A program made the position numbers and the translations under genes. A stretch of 64,000 nucleotides of DNA, taken from the NCBI GenBank assembly GCA_002394395.1, contig DGTR01000007.1, positions 21,244 to 85,243 of the forward strand, written 5' to 3'. How positions within the stretch are numbered: position 1 is the first letter of the stretch; every line of letters starts with the position of its first letter. The notes below the pieces were generated by a model, which saw only the letters and a program-made list of their open reading frames with translations, did not search any database and was not told the origin of the DNA. This DNA comes from Bacteroidales bacterium UBA4331. Lineage in GTDB: Bacteria > Bacteroidota > Bacteroidia > Bacteroidales > Paludibacteraceae. Shown here one piece after another: positions 41,173 to 49,644 of this stretch.

Positions 41173-43125
41173 TTGAAAATTAAACAGCACATATTAACCC
41201 TTGTTCTTTGTACATTGTCCCTTTGTACATTTGCCCAGCTGAACACCGACCGCATCACCGCGATCGGGCGGAATGCCCTGTATTTCGAGGATTACGTGCT
41301 CTCCATCCAGTATTTCAACCAGGTCATCCACCTCAAACCGTACCTGAGCGAACCGTATTTCTACCGGGCAATCGCGAAGATCCAGTTGGAGGATTATCAG
41401 GGTGCCTTGCGGGATTGTAATGCTGCTATCGAGCGCAATCCTTTCTCGCCGGGTTGCTATTATGCCCGCGGGTATATCTACCGCCAACTGAACCGTCTGG
41501 AAGAGGCGGAGGCGGATTATACGGAGGCACTTCGTTTCTCGCCGGAGAACCGCACCTATATGTTATTACGCGCGGACACACGTGCGCAGATGAAGCATTA
41601 CGACGCGGCGTTGGAGGACATCAGCCAGATGCTCAAACGCGAACCGCAATCGGCTTCCGTATGGGGCGAGAAGGGGCATATATGCATCCTCAAGAAAGAT
41701 ACGTTGACGGCGCTCGAGGCCTTTGAGAAGGCTTCTCAGTACGACAAGACCAACCCGGCTGTGTGGTCGGCTCTCGGCGTGACGAACCTCATGCTGAATC
41801 GCGAAGACGAGGCGTATGTCCAGCTGACCCAGGCGATTAACTTAGGTTCCAAATGGGCGGGCGACTATATCAACCGGGGTATCATCCATTACCACCGTCA
41901 TAACTACCGCGGGGCGTTGAGCGACTACGACCAGGCGGTGAAGATTGCCCCGAAAGAGGCGGACTGCTACTACAACCGCGGCGTGATGCGGCAGGAGGTG
42001 GGCGATTACAACCGCGCCTTGGAGGACCTCAATACCGCCATCTCGCTGGATCCCGAACGGACGGAGATGCGCTACCAGCGCGGCTTGGTCGAGATGCAAC
42101 TGAGGCAATGGAAAGCCGTCGTCCGAGACATGGACTCGCTGATTGCCCGCTATCCGTATTTCCTGCCGGCATACTATCTCGCCTCGCAGGCAGCAGACAA
42201 GCAAGGTCTCACGAAGACTTCCTATCAATACCGCCAGAAGGCGTATGACCTGGAGCAGAAGAAAGATCAGATTCAGTCGCAGCAGGCCTCGCAGCCCAAT
42301 ACAGACCTGCTGATCGCCGATGCCCAGCCGCAGAAGAAAGACCATCGTAAGGAGTTCTCCACCACTACGGCGCAAGACCAGACTGACATACCCGACGAGG
42401 AGCAGAAATACGACTCGCAGACCCGTGGTTCGATCCAGAAGAAGCACCAGGACGTCGTCAACGAGCCGAATATCGTGCTCTCCTATTACAGCCAGGACAT
42501 GAGCCTCAGGCGCACGAACTACTACCACCCGCTCGTGGATGAACTCAACAAAGCCGAGGTCCTTCCCGCGGCGTTGAAGTTCACCGCGCAAGAGCTGACG
42601 CTCACGGCGGAGATGGTGGATTATCATTTTGCGAACATCAACCGTTTGACGCAGTTCACGGACGAAGCCCCCTCGGCAATCCTGTACCTCGCGCGGGCGA
42701 TGGAGTTCGCCATCATCAAGGACTACGCCAGCGCCGTGGACGACTGTACGCGCGCACTCAGGCTTGCCAACAAGAAACTCGAACCCATCATCGTCTTCTG
42801 CCGCGCCAACTGGCGGTACCGCATGATGGACGGCGATAACGAATTGATACTCAGGGATTACGACCATGTGCTGACCCTGCAGCCGGACTTCTCTTTTGCG
42901 CTGTATAACAAAGCCAATATCCTCTGCGCGCGGAAGGATTATCAGGAGGCCATCCGGTACTACACGAAGGCCATTGAGGCGGATAATGACTTTGCGGAAG
43001 CCTATTTCAACCGGGGCTTGACGTATGTCTTTATCGGCGAGAACGAGAAAGGGCTCGCGGACCTGAGCAAGGCCGGAGAGTTAGGAATATATCAGGCGTA
43101 TAACCTCATCACGAGATTTAAATAG
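41173..43125 (+). CDS. Exported TPR-repeat protein
   Basis: I place the start at the TTG 41173-41175, which gives a signal peptide (KIKQHILTLVLCTLSLCTFA, then Q) and 650 residues; no ATG fits. About ten tetratricopeptide repeats cover roughly 35-370 (for example PYFYRAIAKIQLEDYQGALR and DCYYNRGVMRQEVGDYNRAL). A low-complexity linker rich in Q, K and D follows at about 375-450, then more TPRs at about 500-640. TPR arrays mediate protein-protein contacts; here they face the periplasm or are lipid-free in the envelope. The partner is unknown. The signal-peptide DNA consists of near-tandem ctttgtaca words. Confidence 0.82.
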   Translation: MKIKQHILTLVLCTLSLCTFAQLNTDRITAIGRNALYFEDYVLSIQYFNQVIHLKPYLSEPYFYRAIAKIQLEDYQGALRDCNAAIERNPFSPGCYYARGYIYRQLNRLEEAEADYTEALRFSPENRTYMLLRADTRAQMKHYDAALEDISQMLKREPQSASVWGEKGHICILKKDTLTALEAFEKASQYDKTNPAVWSALGVTNLMLNREDEAYVQLTQAINLGSKWAGDYINRGIIHYHRHNYRGALSDYDQAVKIAPKEADCYYNRGVMRQEVGDYNRALEDLNTAISLDPERTEMRYQRGLVEMQLRQWKAVVRDMDSLIARYPYFLPAYYLASQAADKQGLTKTSYQYRQKAYDLEQKKDQIQSQQASQPNTDLLIADAQPQKKDHRKEFSTTTAQDQTDIPDEEQKYDSQTRGSIQKKHQDVVNEPNIVLSYYSQDMSLRRTNYYHPLVDELNKAEVLPAALKFTAQELTLTAEMVDYHFANINRLTQFTDEAPSAILYLARAMEFAIIKDYASAVDDCTRALRLANKKLEPIIVFCRANWRYRMMDGDNELILRDYDHVLTLQPDFSFALYNKANILCARKDYQEAIRYYTKAIEADNDFAEAYFNRGLTYVFIGENEKGLADLSKAGELGIYQAYNLITRFK

Positions 43126-44046
43126 TTGAAATTGAGAATTTTTAGATACATAGTAGTCTTTATTCTTTGCACCTTTAGCGAAGTATTCCTGAGTCCCGCA
43201 CAGGCGCAGGTGCTGTATGAGATCAGCGGCAAAGGTACCCGTTCCAAGTCCTATATCCTGGCCACAAACCGGTACGTGGAGATGCAGTTTATTGACACCA
43301 TTCCGAACGTCTTCAAGTGCTTCTCCCGATGCAACAAAGTGATCACGGAATTTGCCATGCAGGACTACGAAGCCATCGCCGCTTTGCGTCAGGCAGCCCT
43401 TCTGCCGGATTCTGTCAAACTGACGAATTTTTACAGCGAAAGCGAGTATCAGTATATTGACAACGCTCTTCGTATCAGTTTGGGCATGGGTTTGGATCAG
43501 TTATGCCGGATGAAACCGTCGTACCTGACGGAGATGTTTCGGACGGAATTGATGAAGCAATGGCTGGGGTATGACGACCAGAAATCGATGGAGAATTTCT
43601 TCGAATCCGTGGCGCTGGAGAGGAATATCCCGATTGTGGGGTTGGATAATATCGGCGAGACGATGTACATGCTCTTTGACCGCGAGCCCTTCCACTGGCA
43701 ATGCAAGGAGCTGCTGAAAGTCATCGAGTACCCGGAGAACGAGGTCAAGCAGGAACGCGCCATTCGGGACATGTACCGCGACGGGCGGCTGACAGACTTG
43801 GCGTATCAGGTTGAGGGACCGAACAACACGACCTCCCTATCCTATTCGGATTACAAGGTCTATTGCGCCCGGAACCAACAATGGGTCAAGCGGCTCCAAC
43901 CTTACCTGGCGGACGGAGGAGCGTTCATCACACTCAATGCCGTCTATCTAGGCGGCGAGAAAGGGCTCTTGCAACTTCTGCGAGCCGCCGGATACCGCGT
44001 CAGACCTGTCAACAGAGGAAGACAAATGACAAACAACATAAATTAA
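43126..44046 (+). CDS. TraB/GumN-family exported protein
   Basis: The 306-residue product begins at a TTG directly after the TPR stop and has a signal peptide ending near PAQAQ. The fold family is indicated by LYEISGKGTRSKSYILAT at the start, the middle FYSESEYQYIDNAL region, and the C-terminal GGEKGLLQLLRAAGYRVRPV. TraB/GumN proteins are proposed to be metallo-hydrolases, but biochemistry is sparse. The usual histidine near the C-terminal motif (GxxHLxG) reads LNAVYLGG here, so the proposed metal site looks incomplete. It may be a non-catalytic family member. Confidence 0.78.
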   Translation: MKLRIFRYIVVFILCTFSEVFLSPAQAQVLYEISGKGTRSKSYILATNRYVEMQFIDTIPNVFKCFSRCNKVITEFAMQDYEAIAALRQAALLPDSVKLTNFYSESEYQYIDNALRISLGMGLDQLCRMKPSYLTEMFRTELMKQWLGYDDQKSMENFFESVALERNIPIVGLDNIGETMYMLFDREPFHWQCKELLKVIEYPENEVKQERAIRDMYRDGRLTDLAYQVEGPNNTTSLSYSDYKVYCARNQQWVKRLQPYLADGGAFITLNAVYLGGEKGLLQLLRAAGYRVRPVNRGRQMTNNIN

Positions 44047-44066
44047 CAACAAATAAAAACAAACGT

Positions 44067-44624
44067 ATGAAAAAGGTATTTTCTGTATTCGCAGCGCTGG
44101 TTATAGCGCTGAGTATGAATGCTGCCGAGCGTGGCAAGTTCATTCACGTAGATGCAAGTGTGAACAAGAACCTCAAACCGCAGATCGCCTTCTGCCAGGA
44201 GCACAAGGACGGTGCGGACGTGACGACCCTCATCCTCAAGACGGTCAACACCAATGAGTTCAACGAGTTCACCGACGCATCGCGTATCCTCATCAAGTTC
44301 TCCGACGGCAAGAATGTCCGTCTCAACCGCGTTGCCGGCAGCGAGGTGAAGAAGAACAAAGTGACGGAGAAAGTGGCACGCGCGACCATCACCAAGTACT
44401 GGACGGAGACCATCTATGAGGTCGCACCGGAAGTGATCAGCAAACTCGAGGGCGGCTCTTCCATCACCAAGATCCGTGTGGTCTTCAAGGAGAACGACGC
44501 CAGGGATTATGACATCGTCGAGAGCTATCAGGAGAAGATGGCGTCCGACCTGCTCAAGTCCTATCAGGAGGCTACTCTCAAGAGCCGCAAAGCCAACAGC
44601 GATCTGAGCGATGAGGATTTTTGA
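44067..44624 (+). CDS. Small exported protein of unknown family
   Basis: I place the start at ATG 44067 (MKKVFSVFAALVIALSMNAA, a clear signal peptide), giving 185 residues. The mature part is basic and polar with a predicted alpha/beta mix: KFIHVDASVNKNLKPQ, TTLILKTVNTNEFNEF and a C-terminal helical segment ESYQEKMASDLLKSYQE. I recognise no family. Its 3' end overlaps the amidase-like gene by 14 bases, so the two are probably translated together and act in the same compartment. Confidence 0.72.
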   Translation: MKKVFSVFAALVIALSMNAAERGKFIHVDASVNKNLKPQIAFCQEHKDGADVTTLILKTVNTNEFNEFTDASRILIKFSDGKNVRLNRVAGSEVKKNKVTEKVARATITKYWTETIYEVAPEVISKLEGGSSITKIRVVFKENDARDYDIVESYQEKMASDLLKSYQEATLKSRKANSDLSDEDF

Positions 44625-46827
44625 TTTATCAAAAATAATTGCTCTTGCCCTTCTCTTGGCTCTTGGCTCTCCTCTCTCCTACTCGCAGATTGGCATGCGG
44701 GAGTTGGGTGACTCGCTGATGGCATACACGGGCTTCTCACGCCTGTGGAGTCCTGCCGTGCGGGTCAAACAGCTCCGCGTGAGCGGCAATAACGTCTCCG
44801 TCAGAACCAACCAGACCTTGCATGACTTCCGATGGACAGAGGAGAACCTCGACCGGCTCTGCCGCAAGGTCAGCCTCTGGACGCTCGGTCATGAGAACGG
44901 CAAGGTCACTATCTACGCTGGCTCAACAGATGTCCGCACGCTCATTACCGACTGCGCGCGGGGTCTCTCCTCGTCGCCAAACAAGGGCAAGGATCTCACG
45001 GAGCGCAACATCGTCCTCTACCCCAGCCATGGCCTCTATTACAACCGTGACCGGGCGGAGTGGATATGGCAGCGCGCGACACTTTGGACAACCGTAGAAG
45101 ACCTCTATAGCCAGGAGTACGTGCGGCATATCACCCGTATGCTGGAGAACGCCGGAGCTAACGTCCTCTCGCCTCGTGCGGGGCTGGACGAGCGCCATCC
45201 GGGTCTCTCCGGCATGCCCCGATGGGCCGAAGGTGCGCGGTACTGGCTGCAGCATCAGAAGACGGACTCTGCCCTCTGGGACCTCTACGACGGCAACGAG
45301 TATAAGGACGACATGAAGTCCCGCGGCCTCTGGGTCAACTCCCTGGAGACGGACGTGGACCTCTGTGTAGCGCTCCATACCGACGGACTCGACAGCGGCG
45401 ATGACACCACCATCGTCGGCACCCTCGTCATCTATACGGCGAAGGACGACGACGGCAACACCGTACTTAGGAACGGCAAGGACCGCGAGAAAGCGAACCG
45501 TAACTTAGGCGACTGGATCCAGACCCAGATCACCGAGGACCTGCGTACCCTGGCGCCCGAATGGACACGCCGCCAACTCAAAGAGGCGAACTACTGCGAG
45601 AGCCGTGTGCCCGTCGTGCCGAGTATCATCCTCGAGCTGCTGAGTCATAAGAACATGGCGGACATGCGTTACGGCCTCGATCCCGCTTTCCGTTTTGCGG
45701 CATGCCGTGCGGTCTATAAAGGCATCCTCCGCTATCTCAACGGCAAAGAGGCTGTCGTACAGCCCCTGCCCGTGCATGAGATGGCGATTGACCCGAACGG
45801 TACCGTCCGTTGGAAGGCACCTATAGACCCATTGGAGCCATCCGCCACGCCGACCTATTATATGGTGTATGTGCGTGCGGACGAGGGCGAATGGGACATC
45901 CAACAGGTGGAGAAAAAGACCGAACTGAAGCTCAACCTCCAGCGCGGCGTGCAGTACGACTGCTATGTAGTCGCGGGAAATGACGGCGGACTGAGTATGC
46001 CCGGACCGATGGTCAGCGCCTACCTCAATGACCAAACGGCAAATGACCAAATGGTACTTATCGTCGATGCTTTCGATGACGTCTATGGCCCCGATTGGTT
46101 TGCCGACAGCACTTTTGCGGGCATCGTCCCGGGTACCTACGCTTGCGAGAGCTATTTCTCCTGCGCGTATATCGGCGAGCAATGGGACTACCGCCGTGCA
46201 AGTCTCTGGACCAATGACGACAACTGCGGTTGGGGTGCCTGTTATCGCGATCATGCAGGCCAGCTGACCGTCGGAAACACCCGTGACTGGTCCATGCGTC
46301 ACGGCCATGCCTTACGCCAAATGAAGATCAGTTATGTCTCCACAACCGCAGGGCTCATGACCGAACCCGACGAGCGTTTTAAGATGGTTGATTATATCTG
46401 CGGTCGCCAGCGTCAGCCCATAGGAGAGACCCAGAAAGCGATGCTCGCTGCCTATCTGGCGAAAGGCGGACGGCTGCTTCTCTCTACCGACCATTTCAGC
46501 GCCATCGATCCCCAATGGGCGGCTCAGAACCTCCATGCTTCTTTCTATGCCGCAAGGGCGACACGCTCCGGCAGGATCGTCGGCAAGAGGCATTACCAAC
46601 TGCTCTTGACTCCGAACGAGGAACAGCTCTTCACCTGTACGCCGGAGGGATTAAAAATCGCGGAAGGCGCCGCTGTCATGGCTACCTACCGCGATATGCG
46701 TTGTCCCGCCGCTGTGGGATTCAAGGGACCGAAGAACAAGACCCTCGTCTTTGGTTTTCCGCTCGAAGCGGTGACGGATTTCGATAAGATCTATACCTCT
46801 TCTATTCAATGGTTGAACGAGCAATAA
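44611..46827 (+). CDS. Exported amidase-like (Amidase_3 fold) protein with beta-rich C-terminus
   Basis: The 738-residue product has a signal peptide ending YSQ. Residues about 130-385 resemble an N-acetylmuramoyl-L-alanine amidase: YPSHGLYY offers a first histidine, LCVALHTDG a second, and VPSIILELLSHKNMADM the catalytic glutamate. Similar Bacteroidota proteins are sometimes annotated as xanthan-lyase-like. A fibronectin-III-like domain follows (about 400-470), then a domain near 475-738 with NCGWGACYRDH. Between the two, residues NDQTANDQMV (about 473-482) are encoded by an ATGGTA-family repeat. It probably acts on peptidoglycan or a surface glycan; the substrate is not certain. Confidence 0.72.
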   Translation: MRIFDLSKIIALALLLALGSPLSYSQIGMRELGDSLMAYTGFSRLWSPAVRVKQLRVSGNNVSVRTNQTLHDFRWTEENLDRLCRKVSLWTLGHENGKVTIYAGSTDVRTLITDCARGLSSSPNKGKDLTERNIVLYPSHGLYYNRDRAEWIWQRATLWTTVEDLYSQEYVRHITRMLENAGANVLSPRAGLDERHPGLSGMPRWAEGARYWLQHQKTDSALWDLYDGNEYKDDMKSRGLWVNSLETDVDLCVALHTDGLDSGDDTTIVGTLVIYTAKDDDGNTVLRNGKDREKANRNLGDWIQTQITEDLRTLAPEWTRRQLKEANYCESRVPVVPSIILELLSHKNMADMRYGLDPAFRFAACRAVYKGILRYLNGKEAVVQPLPVHEMAIDPNGTVRWKAPIDPLEPSATPTYYMVYVRADEGEWDIQQVEKKTELKLNLQRGVQYDCYVVAGNDGGLSMPGPMVSAYLNDQTANDQMVLIVDAFDDVYGPDWFADSTFAGIVPGTYACESYFSCAYIGEQWDYRRASLWTNDDNCGWGACYRDHAGQLTVGNTRDWSMRHGHALRQMKISYVSTTAGLMTEPDERFKMVDYICGRQRQPIGETQKAMLAAYLAKGGRLLLSTDHFSAIDPQWAAQNLHASFYAARATRSGRIVGKRHYQLLLTPNEEQLFTCTPEGLKIAEGAAVMATYRDMRCPAAVGFKGPKNKTLVFGFPLEAVTDFDKIYTSSIQWLNEQ
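46026..46054 (+). repeat. ATGGTA-family repeat, in frame inside the amidase-like gene
   Basis: The words aatgaccaaacgg and aaatgaccaaatggta follow each other. The peptide NDQMV is the same as in the yfcE insertion (3244-3297). Confidence 0.75.
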
Positions 46828-46830
46828 GCA

Positions 46831-48537
46831 CTATTTATCGTGCTTATGCTCGTACACAGCCTCTTCTACGTTGATGATATAATCGCCCATCTTCTCGAGC
46901 TCGAGAATGATATCCATGTAGTTCACGCCGGTGGTGTAGTCGTACTCCTTCTCGGTGACATGCTGCATGTTCTGCGCCTTCAGTTCATCGCGGAAGTTAT
47001 TGATCTCATTCTCCATGTTGGTCATCTCCAGGAACTCGTCCTCGGTAATGCTCACATGCTCTAGGGCCTCAACCATCTTGGCTTCTGCGCCGTTGAGCAG
47101 GTACATCATCATCTCTACGTTCTTGTCCTGATACTCCGTGTAACGGATATGCGAGTCGTGCTTGTGGCGGATATAACGCGACAGGTTGTAGTTCGCGTCA
47201 CCCACGGACTCCAACTCACTCACGATACGCAGCATCTTGTGTACCTCATGTTTGGATTGGTCGGAGAGCCTACCGTCCGCTACCTGGTTCAGGTAGTTCG
47301 CTATCTCATATTCCATTCGGTCGCATATACCCTCGTATTTCTCCACGCGGGAGAAGATCTTCGTGAACTGCGTATCGTCCTCCTCGTGGTACAGGTCGTG
47401 GATCATGCCGACCATACGTTGGGTACGGATGGCGAAGACATGCACCTCTTTCCATGCCTGCAGGATCGAGAGCTCGGACGTGGACATCAAGCCGCCGGAG
47501 ATGAACCGCAACTGGCTGTCCGTATCTTTCTGCTCCGGCTTCGACGGGATGATCGCCGTCACTACTTTCTCCAATACCGGGATGAACCAGATCAGGATAC
47601 AGGTGTTCGTCACGTTAAACGCCGTGTGGAAAGTCGCCAGGACGGCATTCAGCTTGTCCGGAGACACATCGCTCGGCAGACCCGGCGTGAAATCGACGCC
47701 CCATAACTCACATACACCGCCTACGAACCAACGGAACACAACCAGCACCCATACCACGCCGAAGAGGTTGAAAACCAAGTGCGCCAGAGCCGCTCTACGA
47801 GCCTGTACGGACGCTGACAGCGCTACTATATTCGACGTGATGGTCGTACCGATATTCTCGCCCAAGACCAGCGATATACCCATGTCTATCGGCAGCACGT
47901 GCGTCGAGCACAGGGTCATCGTGATCGCCATGATCGCCGCCGACGACTGCACTGCAAACGTCAATATACCGCCTACTAACAGGTACAGGAAATAGCTCCC
48001 GTAGCCCCAAGAGGACGTCGCGATAAAGAAGTTCCTAACCGGCGTCATCTCATCCAGATGCATCTCCGTTGCATTGATTTTCAGGGTCGTCAGACCGAGC
48101 AGCATCAGCGACAGACCGATCAGAAAATCGCCGAGGTTAGCATTCCGCTTCGTGTAGATCAGCGCCACAGCCAGCACGATCGTCGCATACACTACTAACC
48201 GCAGGTCAAACGAACCGCCACCCAGCACCATGATCCACGCCGTGAACGTCGTTCCGATGTTCGCACCCATGATCACGGAGATAGCCTGCGCCAGCGAGAG
48301 GATGCCCGCCGAGACGAAGCTCACCGTCATAACCGTCGTCGCTGTAGAGGACTGAACGGCTGCCGTGATAAACGCACCCGTCAACACACCTGTCACGCGG
48401 TTGGTAGTCATCGTTCCGAGCACGTTGCTCAACTTGCTACCCGCCATCTTCTGCAGGCCTTCACTCATCACCTTCATTCCGTACATCAGCATTGCTACGG
48501 AACCGATAAGCGTGATAATCTGTAGTAAAAGTGTCAT
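46831..48537 (-). CDS. Na+/phosphate cotransporter family protein with PhoU-like domain
   Basis: This 568-residue membrane protein has two Na/Pi-cotransporter repeats, each with the QSSxA/T signature (AAVQSSTATTVMT near 60 and FAVQSSAAIMAIT near 205), about eight to nine helices in all. The C-terminal cytoplasmic part (about 350-560) is helical and PhoU-like (MVGMIHDLYHEEDDTQF, ELESVGDANYNLSRYI). Such proteins import phosphate with sodium or regulate phosphate flux. The gene has its own promoter (48565-48596) just after the AraC gene. Its 3' end faces the amidase-like gene with only three bases between. Confidence 0.9.
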   Translation of the reverse strand: MTLLLQIITLIGSVAMLMYGMKVMSEGLQKMAGSKLSNVLGTMTTNRVTGVLTGAFITAAVQSSTATTVMTVSFVSAGILSLAQAISVIMGANIGTTFTAWIMVLGGGSFDLRLVVYATIVLAVALIYTKRNANLGDFLIGLSLMLLGLTTLKINATEMHLDEMTPVRNFFIATSSWGYGSYFLYLLVGGILTFAVQSSAAIMAITMTLCSTHVLPIDMGISLVLGENIGTTITSNIVALSASVQARRAALAHLVFNLFGVVWVLVVFRWFVGGVCELWGVDFTPGLPSDVSPDKLNAVLATFHTAFNVTNTCILIWFIPVLEKVVTAIIPSKPEQKDTDSQLRFISGGLMSTSELSILQAWKEVHVFAIRTQRMVGMIHDLYHEEDDTQFTKIFSRVEKYEGICDRMEYEIANYLNQVADGRLSDQSKHEVHKMLRIVSELESVGDANYNLSRYIRHKHDSHIRYTEYQDKNVEMMMYLLNGAEAKMVEALEHVSITEDEFLEMTNMENEINNFRDELKAQNMQHVTEKEYDYTTGVNYMDIILELEKMGDYIINVEEAVYEHKHDK

Positions 48538-48564
48538 CGTTTAAGAAAAACTCGAATTTGGCTG

Positions 48565-48596
48565 CAAATTTACTACTTTTTTTTGATATACGCAAA
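48565..48596 (-). promoter_or_regulatory. Promoter of the Na/Pi cotransporter gene
   Basis: On the minus strand TTTG (48593-48596) and TAAATTTG (48565-48572) are 20 nt apart with TATATC, A8 and GTAG in the spacer. The -33 box directly abuts the stop codon of the AraC gene (48597-48599). Confidence 0.8.
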
Positions 48597-49460
48597 TTAT
48601 TTGCAATTTTTTTCGCGGAACTCACGTGGAGAGAGACCTGTAGCGCGTTTGAAGAAACGGCAGAAAGAGGAGGAATCGGCATAACCAAGGTGGTCACCTA
48701 TTTGCAGTACGGACAAATCCGGACGGGAAGAAAGCAGATTCTTCGCCTGCGTAGCCAAATACTGCTCGATATAATCGCTGGCAGAGACACCCACCACCTC
48801 CTTGATAACTACCGAGAAATGGCGCGTTGTAAGATGCGCTTTTTCCGCATAGAAAGCCACCTCATGCTGCTGGCGATAGTGGATTGCCACCTGGTTACAG
48901 AAGACGTTAAAGATAGAACGATTGCGGTCAATAGGCTTCGCATCTTGATCCATATCACGGCGACACGCATCCAACATATCCGTCATGATATCGGTCTGCG
49001 ACAGGAGCATGTCGTGGCGGTGTGGATAGCGGGAAACAGGCGTCTCGCTAATAATTTCCAATAGTTCGACCGCTTTCATGTATTGCGCCATCTCGTCATC
49101 GGTCAGCCGGCAAGCAGGCGTTTTATGGAACTTATTCCGGTCATGCGTCATCCGCCTTTGTGTCATGTCTTGCTCAAAAGCGATAGAGTGCATAATGATG
49201 GTAATAGAGTAATCCGGGCTGCTATCAATAGGGCGTATGATATGGTTTGGCAGAATCATCGCCACTTCATTCGGCCGGAAGACAACTTCCTGCATGTCAT
49301 ACAATGCGCGCGACGAGCCGGAATGACAGATGAACAGCATCAGATAGGGTGAGATAATATCTTTTTCATAAACAGGAAAACCGTGTACATTGCGTATCAC
49401 CGCCACTTCTTTCTTTTCTATCGTGTGGTATGCCTCCTCAAAAATACGTCTTGTTTCCAT
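48597..49460 (-). CDS. AraC-family transcriptional regulator
   Basis: The 287-residue protein has an N-terminal cupin-like effector region (FICHSGSSRALYDMQEV, VAMILPNHIIRPI) and two C-terminal helix-turn-helix motifs at about 190-285 (HLTTRHFSVVIKEVVGVSAS, VLQIGDHLGYADSSSFCRFF with FKRATGLSPREF). It is transcribed away from the beta-helix/VTC operon from a shared 184-bp intergenic region, which makes that operon the first candidate target. The Na/Pi gene downstream on the same strand is another. The ligand is unknown. Confidence 0.9.
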   Translation of the reverse strand: METRRIFEEAYHTIEKKEVAVIRNVHGFPVYEKDIISPYLMLFICHSGSSRALYDMQEVVFRPNEVAMILPNHIIRPIDSSPDYSITIIMHSIAFEQDMTQRRMTHDRNKFHKTPACRLTDDEMAQYMKAVELLEIISETPVSRYPHRHDMLLSQTDIMTDMLDACRRDMDQDAKPIDRNRSIFNVFCNQVAIHYRQQHEVAFYAEKAHLTTRHFSVVIKEVVGVSASDYIEQYLATQAKNLLSSRPDLSVLQIGDHLGYADSSSFCRFFKRATGLSPREFREKNCK

Positions 49461-49494
49461 ATCCCTTTACTCCTTCATTCATTAAATCCGACGA

Positions 49495-49526
49495 CAAAAT
49501 TACTGCTTTTTTTTGATATTTACAAG
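49495..49526 (-). promoter_or_regulatory. Promoter of the AraC regulator gene
   Basis: On the minus strand CTTG (49523-49526) and TAATTTTG (49495-49502) are 20 nt apart with AATATC, A8 and GCAG in the spacer. Confidence 0.78.
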
Positions 49527-49576
49527 CTTTTTTTGCAAAAATCTTACTTTTGGTATATATTTTCCCATAAAAAGGT

Positions 49577-49608
49577 AACGCGCATGTGCGCGAAAAGTTG
49601 TAATTTTG
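49577..49608 (+). promoter_or_regulatory. Promoter of the beta-helix/VTC operon with palindrome in the spacer
   Basis: The -7 box TAATTTTG is at 49601-49608. The -33 position reads AACG rather than TTTG, so basal activity may be low. CGCGCA-TG-TGCGCG (49579-49592), an inverted repeat, covers the -33 end and spacer and is a candidate operator for the divergent AraC protein or another factor. Confidence 0.65.
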
Positions 49609-49635
49609 TCGCCGATTTTCAAACACTTAAAATTG

Positions 49636-49641
49636 GAGGTA
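49636..49641 (+). promoter_or_regulatory. Shine-Dalgarno-like GGAGGT before the first beta-helix lipoprotein
   Basis: GGAGGT ends three bases before the ATG at 49645. Such sites are rare in this window; it supports the start at 49645 over upstream TTG codons, although the spacing is short. Confidence 0.5.
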
Positions 49642-49644
49642 CAA

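Noticed and set aside
41842..42867. 341-codon open frame on the minus strand opposite the TPR gene
   Set aside because: The product is a V/L/R-rich mirror of TPR codons with no motif; the plus-strand frame has a signal peptide and clear repeats.
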